Below, one piece after another: positions 16,483 through 23,478 of a DNA stretch of 26,528 bases. Source of the DNA: JACRCE01 sp038043305 (lineage in GTDB: Bacteria; Desulfobacterota; GWC2-55-46); contig JBBTCG010000094.1 of the NCBI GenBank assembly GCA_038043305.1, positions 1 to 26,528 on the forward strand. The letters run 5' to 3'. The position numbers and the translations under genes were made by a program. Numbering within the stretch: the first letter of the stretch is position 1; the number at the start of each line of letters is the position of its first letter. The notes under the pieces were generated by a model. It did not search any database. It was not told the origin of the DNA and saw only the letters and a list, made by a program, of their open reading frames with translations.

Positions 16483-16770
16483 ATGACTGAGACTAAAACT
16501 AAAACAGACGAGCAACTGGGCGAGCTTGGGGCGCTGGATTTTTCGACCTTTGTCCTGTCCCTTTCAAGTTCCGTGCTTATGTGTCTTGGCGTGGTTGAAA
16601 ACCCGGTTACCAAAAAGATCGAAAAGGACGTTCAGGTGGCCAAACAGACCATTGACCTCATCGCGCTTCTCAAGGAAAAGACAAAGGGCAACCTTACCGA
16701 CGACGAGACAAGGCTCCTTGACGACGTGCTGCATGAGTTGCGCGTGTTGTACTGCAAGGCCATAGCCTGA
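16483..16770 (+). CDS. DUF1844 family protein
   Basis: A 95-residue helical cytosolic protein. It has the DUF1844 pattern LDFSTFVLSLSSSVLMCLGV, then a loop and QTIDLIALLKEKTKGNLTDDE leading to LLDDVLHELRVLYCKA. No biochemical role is established for this family. It is common in Deltaproteobacteria, Planctomycetes and related groups. The start is the ATG after a TGAGG ribosome binding site. It follows the hsp20 terminator and ends 19 nt before htrA, so it is probably co-transcribed with htrA. Confidence 0.9.
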   Translation: MTETKTKTDEQLGELGALDFSTFVLSLSSSVLMCLGVVENPVTKKIEKDVQVAKQTIDLIALLKEKTKGNLTDDETRLLDDVLHELRVLYCKAIA

Positions 16771-16789
16771 CCCCGGAGGTTATTACTTT

Positions 16790-18292
16790 ATGAACATCGC
16801 CAAAAAAAGGTTCGGCCTCAAGACCATAGGACTAGTGGCCGCCCTGTCGGTTATTGCCGGTCTGTTTATAGCGGCGCGTCTCGATCTGACGACTACTACC
16901 GCGGCGGGCGCGTTCTGGAAGGAGTCGAACAACGGAAAGCCGGAGGCGCAGTTGCCGCAAAACGGCAACTTCGTGGACCTGGCAAAGAGGCTCTCTCCTT
17001 CCGTCGTAAACATATCAACCACTCAGGTTATAAAGGAGAGGCCGCATCTGCCTTTTCCCGAGTTCCGTTCGCCGTTCGACGAACCCTTTGACGACGAGTT
17101 CAAGCGGTTTTTCAACGAACCGCGCCGCGAGATGAAGCGGCAGAGCCTTGGTTCAGGCTTTATCATTAATAAGGACGGCTATATACTCACGAACCAGCAC
17201 GTCATAGAAAACGCCTCGGAGATAATCGTCACCTTTTCCGAAAACAAAAAAGAGTACAGGGCCGAGGTAAAGGGACAGGACCAGAAGCTCGACATCGCGC
17301 TCATCAAGATAACCGCGGACGACCAGCTGCCCGTCGTGCCTCTCGGCAACTCGGACGAGCTTCAGATAGGCGAGTGGGTGCTGGCCATAGGCAACCCGTT
17401 TGGACTCGGCGGCACCGTTACCGCGGGCATCGTGAGCCAGAAGGGGCGCGTCATCGGCGCCGGGCCTTATGACAACTTCATACAGACCGACGCCTCGATA
17501 AATCCGGGAAACTCAGGCGGCCCTCTTTTCAACGTCAAGGGCGAGGTGGTTGGGATCAACACCGCCATAATCGCCGGAGGCCAGGGCATAGGATTCGCAA
17601 CGCCTATAAACATGGTCAAGGACATCCTTCTCCAGCTAAAGGACAAGGGAAGGGTAACAAGAGGCTGGATAGGGGTCAGTGTTCAGGAGCTTAACCCTGA
17701 GCTTGCCGCCAGCTTCGGGCTAAAGGAGCCAAGCGGCGCGCTTATATCGGCGGTCAGTCCCGGCGAGCCGGCCGAGACTGCCGGACTCAAGGCCGGCGAC
17801 GTTATAATCTCATTTGACAATAAGCCGATCGTTGAACTCAGCGATCTGCCGAGGACCGTCGCGGCAACCTCGCCCGGCAAGAGCGTCGAGGTAAAGATAA
17901 TCAGGGACGGCAAGGAAAAGGTCCTGACAATAAAGGTAGGCTCAAAGGCCGACGAAGAGACAACGGGCGCTCAGGGCGAGAAGGACAAAGAGACAACGCC
18001 GGATAAGTTGTTCGGCATAACCGTTCAGCCCATGACGCAGGAGTTGGCAAAGAAGCTTGGCGTCGCGAGCGTGGACGGGGTGGTCGTTACCGCGGTGCAA
18101 TTGGACTCTCCTGCGGGCCGTTCAGGGGTTCGCCGTTGGGACATCATCAGGGAGATTGACCGCAGGCCAGTCAAGAACATGAAGGAGTACGCCAAGGCAG
18201 CCTCAGCCGTTGAAAAGAAGGAAACCGCGCTGTTCCTCGTCATACGCGGACATTCCGCCATTTACGTTTCCGTGAGGCTCAAGGGACCGTGA
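16790..18292 (+). CDS. Periplasmic serine protease/chaperone HtrA (DegP/DegQ type) with two PDZ domains
   Basis: HtrA degrades or refolds damaged envelope proteins. Residues about 11-29 form an N-terminal signal or anchor helix (TIGLVAALSVIAGLFIAARL). The trypsin-like domain has an intact triad: H137 (LTNQHVIEN), D168 (LDIALIKI) and S242 (NPGNSGGPLF). Two PDZ domains follow (about 290-375, GWIGVSVQELNPELAASFGL; and about 405-490, FGITVQPMTQELAKKLGV). The 500 aa length and domain count are those of DegP/DegQ/MucD-type proteins. GGAGG stands 11 nt before the ATG. The TGA stop is inside palindromic repeat copy 2. The clpB-hsp20-htrA neighbourhood reads as a proteostasis cluster spanning cytosol and envelope. 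Confidence 0.97.
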   Translation: MNIAKKRFGLKTIGLVAALSVIAGLFIAARLDLTTTTAAGAFWKESNNGKPEAQLPQNGNFVDLAKRLSPSVVNISTTQVIKERPHLPFPEFRSPFDEPFDDEFKRFFNEPRREMKRQSLGSGFIINKDGYILTNQHVIENASEIIVTFSENKKEYRAEVKGQDQKLDIALIKITADDQLPVVPLGNSDELQIGEWVLAIGNPFGLGGTVTAGIVSQKGRVIGAGPYDNFIQTDASINPGNSGGPLFNVKGEVVGINTAIIAGGQGIGFATPINMVKDILLQLKDKGRVTRGWIGVSVQELNPELAASFGLKEPSGALISAVSPGEPAETAGLKAGDVIISFDNKPIVELSDLPRTVAATSPGKSVEVKIIRDGKEKVLTIKVGSKADEETTGAQGEKDKETTPDKLFGITVQPMTQELAKKLGVASVDGVVVTAVQLDSPAGRSGVRRWDIIREIDRRPVKNMKEYAKAASAVEKKETALFLVIRGHSAIYVSVRLKGP

Positions 18293-18372
18293 GCCGTAGA
18301 AGTCCCCCTGATAAAGTCCCCCTGATAAGGGGGATTTAGGGGGTTGGGGGTTGAATCCTTTCACGGTCACGG
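18287..18372 (+). repeat. Palindromic dispersed repeat, copy 2 (after htrA)
   Basis: Same core and orientation relative to the upstream gene as copies 1 and 3: CCGTGAGCCGTAGAAGTCCC at the start, GGGGGATTTAGGGGGTTGG in the middle, TTTCACGGTCACGG at the end. This copy has a 14-bp tandem duplication of AGTCCCCCTGATAA. It contains the htrA stop codon and leaves only 18 nt to the ubiX start. Confidence 0.9.
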
Positions 18373-18390
18373 CCTTTATAGGAGTATAAT

Positions 18391-19020
18391 TTGGCCGCAT
18401 ACACAGTAGCCATTACCGGGGCCAGCGGCGCGATTTACGGCTTGAGGCTGCTTGACGCGCTGCTTAAAAGGGGGGATGATGTCGAGCTTATCATCTCCCC
18501 TTCAGGTTTTTTGATCTTGAAGGAGGAGCTTGGCATTGTTGCGTCGGCCTCTGACGCGGCCAATGTTTGCCTTCAATATCTTGAGGCCGTATGGCTGGGC
18601 AAACGCAAGGGCGTTTTGAGCGGTATTCCGGCGGACTGTCTGACGGCCTCCTCGGCAAGCGGCTCCTCCGTTAAAAGCGGCATGATAGTGTGCCCATGCT
18701 CAATGGGCACACTCGCAAGGATCGCGGCAGGCTGTTCAAGTAACCTCATCGAGAGGGCTGCGGACTGCTTTCTTAAAGAGCGCCGGACCCTCATACTTGT
18801 GCCAAGGGAGACGCCGCTTAACGCGATACACCTTGAGAACATGCTGCGTCTTTCCCGCGCAGGGGCCGTTGTACTTCCGGCAATGCCAGGTTTTTATACC
18901 ATGCCAAAGACCGTTGACGATATGGTGGACTTTGTGGTGGGCAAGACGCTCGATTGCCTCGGCATCGAGAATAGTTTGTATAAAAGATGGGGTGTAAATA
19001 CCGTGAACCGTGAACCGTAG
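18391..19020 (+). CDS. ubiX: Flavin prenyltransferase UbiX
   Basis: UbiX prenylates FMN with dimethylallyl phosphate to make prenyl-FMN, the cofactor of UbiD decarboxylases; a ubiD lies 6 kb downstream. The 209-residue protein begins AAYTVAITGASGAIYGLRLL (GASGA flavin-binding loop). It carries VCPCSMGTLARIAAGCSSNL, then ERAADCFLKERRTLILVPRE and TPLNAIHLENMLRLSRAGAV. The start is TTG with GGAG 6 nt upstream; the family sequence begins exactly there. The C-terminal residues TVNREP and the TAG stop are encoded by palindromic repeat copy 3, so the protein tail has been rewritten by the repeat. Confidence 0.97.
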   Translation: MAAYTVAITGASGAIYGLRLLDALLKRGDDVELIISPSGFLILKEELGIVASASDAANVCLQYLEAVWLGKRKGVLSGIPADCLTASSASGSSVKSGMIVCPCSMGTLARIAAGCSSNLIERAADCFLKERRTLILVPRETPLNAIHLENMLRLSRAGAVVLPAMPGFYTMPKTVDDMVDFVVGKTLDCLGIENSLYKRWGVNTVNREP

Positions 19021-19092
19021 AAGTCCCCCTGACAAGGGGGATTTAGGGGGTTGGGGGTTGAATCCCTTCACGGTCACGGTTCACGGTCACGG
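19001..19092 (+). repeat. Palindromic dispersed repeat, copy 3 (ubiX end to serS start)
   Basis: Carries CCGTGAACCGTGAACCGTAG at its left, the CCCCCTGACAAGGGGG hairpin, and CACGGTCACGGTTCACGGTC at its right; the arms are reverse complements and would form a long imperfect stem. It encodes the last six residues and stop of ubiX and ends 6 nt before the serS ATG. Confidence 0.9.
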
Positions 19093-19098
19093 TCTTAT

Positions 19099-20376
19099 AT
19101 GCTCGACATAAAATATCTGCGCGAAAATTTAGCGGAGGTTGAAACAAGGCTTGCGACTCGCGCCGTTTCCATTGATTTGAAATTATTCAAGTCGCTTGAC
19201 GAGAAAAGGCGCGCTCTGCTTACGGAGGCCGAGTCTTTGAAGGCCAGGAGGAACGCGGCCTCAATCGAGATAGGCAAGCTCAAGCGCGACGGCAAGGACG
19301 CAGGAACTATTGCCCCCGAGATACAGGGGTTGGGCGACAGGATAAAGTCCCTTGATGCCGAGGCGCTCATCGTCCAGAAGGAGCTTGACGATTTTTTGCT
19401 CCTTATACCGAACCTTCCGCATCAAAGCGTGCCCATAGGACGTGATGCAAACGCAAATGTGGTAGTAAGGACATGGGGAGAGCCAAAGGAGTTTGTCTTT
19501 CCGCCGCTTGAACATATTGAGATTGGCGAGCGGCTCGGTATCCTTGACTTTGAACGCGCAGGCAAGTTATCAGGCGCGCGCTTTTCATTATTGAAAGGCG
19601 CGGGCGCGCGCCTTGAGCGCAGCCTTATAAACTTCATGCTTGACCTTCATACCACAAGGCACGGTTATACCGAGGTCTTGCCGCCGTTCATGGTAAAGTC
19701 CTCTGCAATGATCGGCACAGGCCAATTGCCCAAATTTGCCGAAGACCTTTTCAAGATCGAGGGCTGGGATCATTACCTTATTCCCACCGCCGAGGTTCCG
19801 GTAACGAACATGCACGGAGACGAGATAGTTGATGAGGCTTGCCTTCCGCTGTGTTATACCGCCTATACCCCGTGTTTTCGCAAGGAGGCGGGCTCCTATG
19901 GAAAGGACGTAAAAGGACTCATTCGCAACCACCAGTTCAACAAGGTGGAGCTTGTAAAGTTTACGACGCCGGACTCTTCTTACGACGAGCTTGAAAAACT
20001 CCTTTCCAACGCGGAGGAGGTATTAAAGAAACTCGGACTGCCTTACAGGGTTGTCTCTCTTTGCACCGGCGACATGGGATTTTCAGCGGCAAAGACTTAT
20101 GATCTGGAGGTTTGGCTTCCGGGGCAGGGCAAGTACCGGGAGATTTCATCGTGCTCCAACTTTGAGGAGTTTCAGGCCAGAAGGGCTTTCATCAGATTCA
20201 GGCCAAAGGGAGGAAAGCCGAGGTTCGTGCATACCTTGAACGGCTCCGGCCTTGCCGTGGGCAGGACGCTCGTCGCCATACTTGAAAACTTTCAGCAGGA
20301 GGACGGGAGCGTTATCGTGCCCGAGGTTTTGCGTAAGTACATGGGAGGGCTTGAGAGGATACGGCGAGGCGCATGA
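19099..20376 (+). CDS. serS: Seryl-tRNA synthetase
   Basis: SerS charges tRNA-Ser with serine. The 425-residue protein starts MLDIKYLRENLAEVETRLAT, the family N-terminus, so the upstream 16 codons (repeat sequence) are excluded. The N-terminal antiparallel coiled-coil arm (about 25-105) grips the long variable arm of tRNA-Ser. The class II core has motif 2 (TAYTPCFRKEAGSYGKDVKG, then LIRNHQFNKVELV) and motif 3 (NGSGLAVGRTLVAILENF). No Shine-Dalgarno is seen before the ATG; the palindromic repeat ends only 6 nt upstream. A tRNA-Ser gene follows 23 nt after the stop. Confidence 0.98.
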   Translation: MLDIKYLRENLAEVETRLATRAVSIDLKLFKSLDEKRRALLTEAESLKARRNAASIEIGKLKRDGKDAGTIAPEIQGLGDRIKSLDAEALIVQKELDDFLLLIPNLPHQSVPIGRDANANVVVRTWGEPKEFVFPPLEHIEIGERLGILDFERAGKLSGARFSLLKGAGARLERSLINFMLDLHTTRHGYTEVLPPFMVKSSAMIGTGQLPKFAEDLFKIEGWDHYLIPTAEVPVTNMHGDEIVDEACLPLCYTAYTPCFRKEAGSYGKDVKGLIRNHQFNKVELVKFTTPDSSYDELEKLLSNAEEVLKKLGLPYRVVSLCTGDMGFSAAKTYDLEVWLPGQGKYREISSCSNFEEFQARRAFIRFRPKGGKPRFVHTLNGSGLAVGRTLVAILENFQQEDGSVIVPEVLRKYMGGLERIRRGA

Positions 20377-20399
20377 TTTGACAGCATCTTGTTTCCAAC

Positions 20400-20484
20400 G
20401 GAGGGTTAGGCTAATGGTAAGTCACCAGTCTTGAAAACTGGCGGGTTAACGCCCTTGGGGGTTCGAGTCCCTCACCCTCCGCCA
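20400..20484 (+). tRNA. tRNA-Ser (anticodon UGA)
   Basis: An 85-nt class II tRNA with encoded CCA. Acceptor GGAGGGT pairs with ACCCTCC, the discriminator is G, the anticodon stem-loop is CCAGT-CTTGAAA-ACTGG, a long variable arm GGG/CCC is present and the T-loop is TTCGAGT. The UGA anticodon reads UCN serine codons. It lies directly after serS. Confidence 0.95.
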
Positions 20485-20589
20485 GTTATTTTGAAACAGT
20501 GTTGCAGGACTCGAACGCCTTTCGAGCGCCAAGTCAAGCCGGAAGCGAGAAAGGCCGGGGTCTGAGCTTAGGAGTGGGCTGAAACTAGT

Positions 20590-20618
20590 TTGACAAGCGC
20601 GGCTATTTGACGTATAAT
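20590..20618 (+). promoter_or_regulatory. Perfect sigma-70 consensus promoter for the DUF5678-protease cassette
   Basis: TTGACA (20590-20595), exactly 17 nt, TATAAT (20613-20618), 63 nt before the first ATG of the two-gene cassette. The 115 bases between the tRNA and this promoter hold no gene; a CTCGAA/TTCGAG hairpin lies near 20509-20526. Confidence 0.8.
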
Positions 20619-20681
20619 AATTACCTAATAACAGATATGGGAACAACTGGCTTTTTCTGACCTTTAGGGAGAGGGGTCATA

Positions 20682-20876
20682 ATGGAAAATAACGTCTTGA
20701 TAAATAATGGTGAAAAATACGGCGGGCAGTATGTTGCTATGAAGACGTTCTTGGATAGAGAGGTCGTTTGCTTCGGTGCTGAGCCGTTTGAAGTTTCGGA
20801 GGAAGCAAAAAAGAAAGGCGTGAGCGATCCTGTGATTTTTTATGTGCCCGTAAAGGGAACGGTACATATATACTAA
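20682..20876 (+). CDS. Small DUF5678-like protein, first gene of a two-gene cassette
   Basis: A 64-residue protein with the layout of the DUF5678 family: GGQYVAMKTFLDREVVCFGA, then a helical segment of the form EVSEEAKKKGVSDPVIFYVP. The molecular function is not known. The start is an ATG preceded by GGGAGAGG. Its TAA stop overlaps the ATG of the next gene (TAATG), which points to translational coupling and a functional pair with the aspartic protease homologue. Such DUF5678-type/protease pairs are often found as mobile small cassettes, sometimes discussed as toxin-antitoxin-like, but that is not shown here. Confidence 0.75.
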   Translation: MENNVLINNGEKYGGQYVAMKTFLDREVVCFGAEPFEVSEEAKKKGVSDPVIFYVPVKGTVHIY

Positions 20877-21325
20877 TGCCTATTCGTGATTGCCCTTTTT
20901 CAATTTTATCAGCCAACAACATAGCGCGTCCTATCCTTCCTATCAGGATCATTAACCCTCATACAAACAAAAGCCTGCGAACGTATGGACTGATAGATAC
21001 AGGCGCGGATGAGTGTGCCGTGCCGGCTTCTTTTGCCTCGTTTTTAGAACATAATCTACAGGCAGGAAAGACAAAAACAATCGGCACCGGCAACGGATTT
21101 ACGACAGCTTATGCCCATACGACGAAGTTTGAATTATTTCATCCTACAACCGGGGAACTCGCATACACTATTATAGACACGCCAATTGATTTTATGCCTA
21201 ACCTGCAAATCGTTCTTCTGGGCGTAAACAGTTTTCTGAGCAGGTTTGTGTTAAAAATAGATTACCCTCAGCAAATATTTTCGATAATCAGTCCTTCGCA
21301 ACAGATGGATTTAATCACGGAATAA
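20876..21325 (+). CDS. Retropepsin-like aspartic protease homologue
   Basis: A 149-residue protein with the retroviral-type aspartic protease signature GLIDTGADECAVP (residues 38-50), the D-T-G triad that forms the active site when two subunits dimerise. Further family-like features are the flap-side GTGNGFTTAY and the late hydrophobic segment IVLLGVNSFLSRFVLKIDYP, which resembles the conserved LLG turn. No signal peptide or membrane helix is seen. It overlaps the DUF5678-like gene by one base and would be expressed from the same consensus promoter. Substrate unknown. Confidence 0.85.
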   Translation: MPIRDCPFSILSANNIARPILPIRIINPHTNKSLRTYGLIDTGADECAVPASFASFLEHNLQAGKTKTIGTGNGFTTAYAHTTKFELFHPTTGELAYTIIDTPIDFMPNLQIVLLGVNSFLSRFVLKIDYPQQIFSIISPSQQMDLITE

Positions 21326-21342
21326 TACCTGCCCCGCATTTT

Positions 21343-21840
21343 TCACCCGCACCCTCCGCAATTGTTGTCTTCGTGTTCCCATCCGAGGTTAAGGCCGCAG
21401 TCAGGGCATTTATCAGGCGAGTTTCTTGCGTCTGCGCCGCAGGCCGGGCATTGACCGGCGTTTGTGCGCTGGGCCGCGTCATTCAATTCAGGGTAGAGTT
21501 TTCTCCAGTGCTCGTCGAGTTTCCTTATCGCTTCATCGGATGAGCTTCCGGCGACGAAGACCCCGTAGGCCGCGTCTTGTCCGCAAGCCTTTGCTGAATT
21601 TATCTTGAGCGCCTTTGGCTTGAAACCGATCTTCTCAAGCGCGTTGACAAGTTCCTGAGCGCGGTCAAGCCGGCACTCTTCGATACAAACGAGATCTCCT
21701 TCATCGCTATCGTCAGGCAACGCGCTTGCCAGAGTCGCAGGCGTATCCGCATTGCTTACAAGCAGAGCGTCGCAGTGCTTGCACGCTGCCACATGAGAAA
21801 AATATTCAGCGCCGCATTCCGGGCAGGTTTTTGTGTCCAC
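21343..21840 (-). CDS. Double zinc-ribbon protein with central DUF2007-like domain
   Basis: I do not recognise a named gene. Both ends carry Cys pairs typical of zinc ribbons: CPECGAEYFSHVAACKHC at residues 6-23 and CPACGADARNSPDKCPDC at about 131-148, followed by a CGGCG tail. The middle (about 48-120, with RAQELVNALEKIGFKPKAL and AYGVFVAGSSSDEAIRKLDE) resembles DUF2007, a small ferredoxin-like fold annotated as putative signal transducing. The start is GTG with AAAGGC 5 nt upstream. It converges with the protease gene, leaving 17 nt between stops. Confidence 0.7.
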   Translation of the reverse strand: MDTKTCPECGAEYFSHVAACKHCDALLVSNADTPATLASALPDDSDEGDLVCIEECRLDRAQELVNALEKIGFKPKALKINSAKACGQDAAYGVFVAGSSSDEAIRKLDEHWRKLYPELNDAAQRTNAGQCPACGADARNSPDKCPDCGLNLGWEHEDNNCGGCG

Positions 21841-21876
21841 AAGAAGCCTTTGTCATTAATTTGGAAACCGGTCTTG

Positions 21877-21882
21877 ATTATA
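21877..21882 (-). promoter_or_regulatory. Likely -10 element of the zinc-ribbon gene
   Basis: On the minus strand TATAAT lies 37 nt before the GTG start. The -35 at 17-nt spacing is TTATTT, a poor match, so the promoter may need an activator. Confidence 0.4.
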
Positions 21883-21953
21883 GCATGAAGGCGTGATACA
21901 AATAAACGTCTGAGCGCGGCTTGGGATGCGTCTTAGGTAAAAGTCGTCCTGAT

Positions 21954-22045
<92 letters not shown>

Positions 22046-22460
22046 GTTATATTTTCAGTTTCGCTCGTTCTGACAGGTTGTTTTTTGTCGGCACATTTTT
22101 AAGTGGTACCTTTCAATGTTTGATCAGAGCACCCTTGAGCTTGTCAATGCACCCGGATTACCTTTTAACCGATTAACCTGTAATGTGTACACGCTCGCAG
22201 CTTGCGGGACGGCTTGACAATAAATATTCAAAGGCCGGTTTTACAATAAGTTAAGCCAGCCCAAATAATTGTGCAATCAGGATTTTTCACGCATATACTT
22301 TGTTATATCAATTCACCATTTTTGATTTTTCATGAAGGCAAAGAATTTCCTGCGCTCTTGGCGCATAGTATTCACTCTCTCTTAGGGTCTAATTTCCCTA
22401 ACTTGTCGCAGGGAGGTTCATTAGCGTAATATCTCTTATTTGTCTACAGTTAACGTTCTA

Positions 22461-22489
22461 TTGACATCTAAGCTTAAAAGTCTTATAAT
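22461..22489 (+). promoter_or_regulatory. Perfect sigma-70 consensus promoter in the gene-less stretch
   Basis: TTGACA (22461-22466), 17-nt spacer, TATAAT (22484-22489), with an AT-rich upstream region. Transcription would start near 22496, 365 nt before the next ATG. It drives either a small RNA or a long leader of the CI-like gene. Confidence 0.7.
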
Positions 22490-22495
22490 TTGGAA

Positions 22496-22720
22496 CGATG
22501 CACAGAAATATTTTACTACAACTGAATTTGTAAGGAAGTTAACAGGCTTTCTTGCCTCTTTAAAAGCTGACAGGTCTCTCTGATCCCTTGGTTGCCCTCT
22601 CACAAAAGTTTAAGACCGCTCAACTCTCTACTTAAAGCAGGTAAGGCTTTCTATCTGTATTATTCCAGCCCGAGGCCTTTAAAAATGCATTCCGAGTATG
22701 GCGGGAATGTATTTTATAAC
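22496..22720 (+). ncRNA. Candidate small RNA (or 5' leader segment), unclassified
   Basis: Bounded by the perfect promoter at 22461 and a 12-bp hairpin (22682-22693 with 22704-22715, one G-U pair) whose 3' arm is ATTTT-rich and could terminate transcription. The interval has no open frame with a ribosome binding site. I do not recognise a known RNA family, and the interior folds only into short helices by eye. It may equally be an untranslated leader of the regulator gene. Confidence 0.25.
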
Positions 22721-22732
22721 CGTTGTTGCTCG

Positions 22733-22745
22733 TCAATGATATTGA
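22733..22745. promoter_or_regulatory. Operator-like palindrome upstream of the CI-type regulator
   Basis: TCAATGATATTGA has perfect 5-bp arms around a 3-bp centre, 116 nt before the regulator ATG and next to a TATAGC -10-like hexamer (22752). Such sites often bind HTH repressors; binding by the adjacent protein is inference. Confidence 0.35.
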
Positions 22746-22860
22746 GTATTATAGCACAAGATTTATATGCGCTAAGGTCTCCGTATCATGCACAGAATTT
22801 TTGTCATCGTGGAACCGGCGTACCGTGAGTCTTGTCTCATTAAAGTAAAGGAGAAGGAAA

Positions 22861-23346
22861 ATGGGCGTAAATTATCTGGAGATCATAGACAGGATGAGGT
22901 GGGCTGGAAAGCTTAAAAACGATTCGGCGGTTGCGAGGGCGCTTGGGGTTACCCCACAGGCCCTTTCAAACTACAAGAAAAGAGGCGAGATGCCTACGGA
23001 CCTTGTCTTGAAGTTCGCCGGCATCTACAGCCTTTCAGTTGATTGGCTGATCAGCGGCGAGGGCGAGATGTACAAGACAGTGATAAGGGCGGAGCCGAGA
23101 CAGGCAACGGCCGGTGAGAATACGTTCCCGTACATGAGAGAGCCAGGCCCGGCAAGGGTTCCAAACCTATCATCGCTCACACCGGATGAGATTATCTACG
23201 TCGGCAAGCTCCTGAAGATATTGCGCGGGCCCAACAAATCAATGGCAACGGCCGCCAAGCATACGATTGACGGTCTATTGCGCGCAATCGAGGTTGCCGC
23301 GCTGTATCCGCCGTCTGACACGGAAGTAAAAAGTCAGGGTACATAG
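22861..23346 (+). CDS. Phage CI repressor-type helix-turn-helix regulator, without peptidase domain
   Basis: Residues 1-70 match the bacteriophage CI repressor HTH domain. The helix-turn-helix is DSAVARALGVTPQALSNYKK (21-40), followed by GEMPTDLVLKFAGIYSLSVD and WLISGEGEMY. The C-terminal part (about 105-150, LTPDEIIYVGKLLKILRGPN onward) is helical and does not resemble the LexA-type S24 peptidase, so SOS-type self-cleavage is not expected. A strong ribosome binding site (AAAGGAGAAGG) precedes the ATG. No phage genes accompany it. It ends before a strong terminator, so it is not co-transcribed with ubiC. Confidence 0.88.
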   Translation: MGVNYLEIIDRMRWAGKLKNDSAVARALGVTPQALSNYKKRGEMPTDLVLKFAGIYSLSVDWLISGEGEMYKTVIRAEPRQATAGENTFPYMREPGPARVPNLSSLTPDEIIYVGKLLKILRGPNKSMATAAKHTIDGLLRAIEVAALYPPSDTEVKSQGT

Positions 23347-23381
23347 TCTTCGTTCGTTTCTTCCCATTGCCTTCCTATGTA

Positions 23382-23415
23382 GACACCCTGCGGCTTACCG
23401 CAGGGTGTCGCTTTT
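23382..23415 (+). terminator. Intrinsic terminator after the CI-like regulator
   Basis: Perfect 12-bp stem GACACCCTGCGG/CCGCAGGGTGTC with a CTTA loop (23382-23409), followed by GCTTTTC. The T-run is short but the stem is very strong. Confidence 0.85.
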
Positions 23416-23441
23416 CATTGATTATACCCAAAAAAGGCAGG

Positions 23442-23470
23442 TTGACCTGTCCAGTCCCTTGTGATATTTT
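23442..23470 (+). promoter_or_regulatory. Putative promoter of ubiC-ubiA, possibly giving a leaderless mRNA
   Basis: TTGACC (23442-23447), 17 nt, TATTTT (23465-23470). The expected start of transcription is about 23477, only two bases before the ubiC ATG at 23479, and no Shine-Dalgarno is present. Confidence 0.4.
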
Positions 23471-23478
23471 TAGCCGGT

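Larger units (their letters stand above)
22046..22860. other. 815-bp AT-rich gene-less stretch between tRNA-Ser and the CI-like regulator
   Basis: No credible protein-coding frame is seen; the only longer frame (22592-22828) lacks a ribosome binding site and gene-like composition. Base composition is much richer in A/T than the flanking genes. It contains GTGTACAC (22196), several small palindromes, a perfect consensus promoter at 22461, a 12-bp hairpin at 22682-22715 and an operator-like palindrome at 22733. The decamer ATGCACAGAA occurs near 22498 and again near 22788. Confidence 0.6.

Noticed and set aside
20500..20530. Sequence resembling a tRNA T-arm (GGACTCGAACG) on the minus strand after tRNA-Ser
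   Set aside because: No acceptor, D or anticodon arms can be built around it; probably chance or a small remnant.
22215..22262. TTGACA followed by TACAAT as a promoter
   Set aside because: The spacing is 22 nt, too long for a sigma-70 promoter.
22592..22828. 78-codon open frame in the gene-less stretch
   Set aside because: No Shine-Dalgarno, unlikely composition, and it crosses the hairpin and operator-like palindrome.
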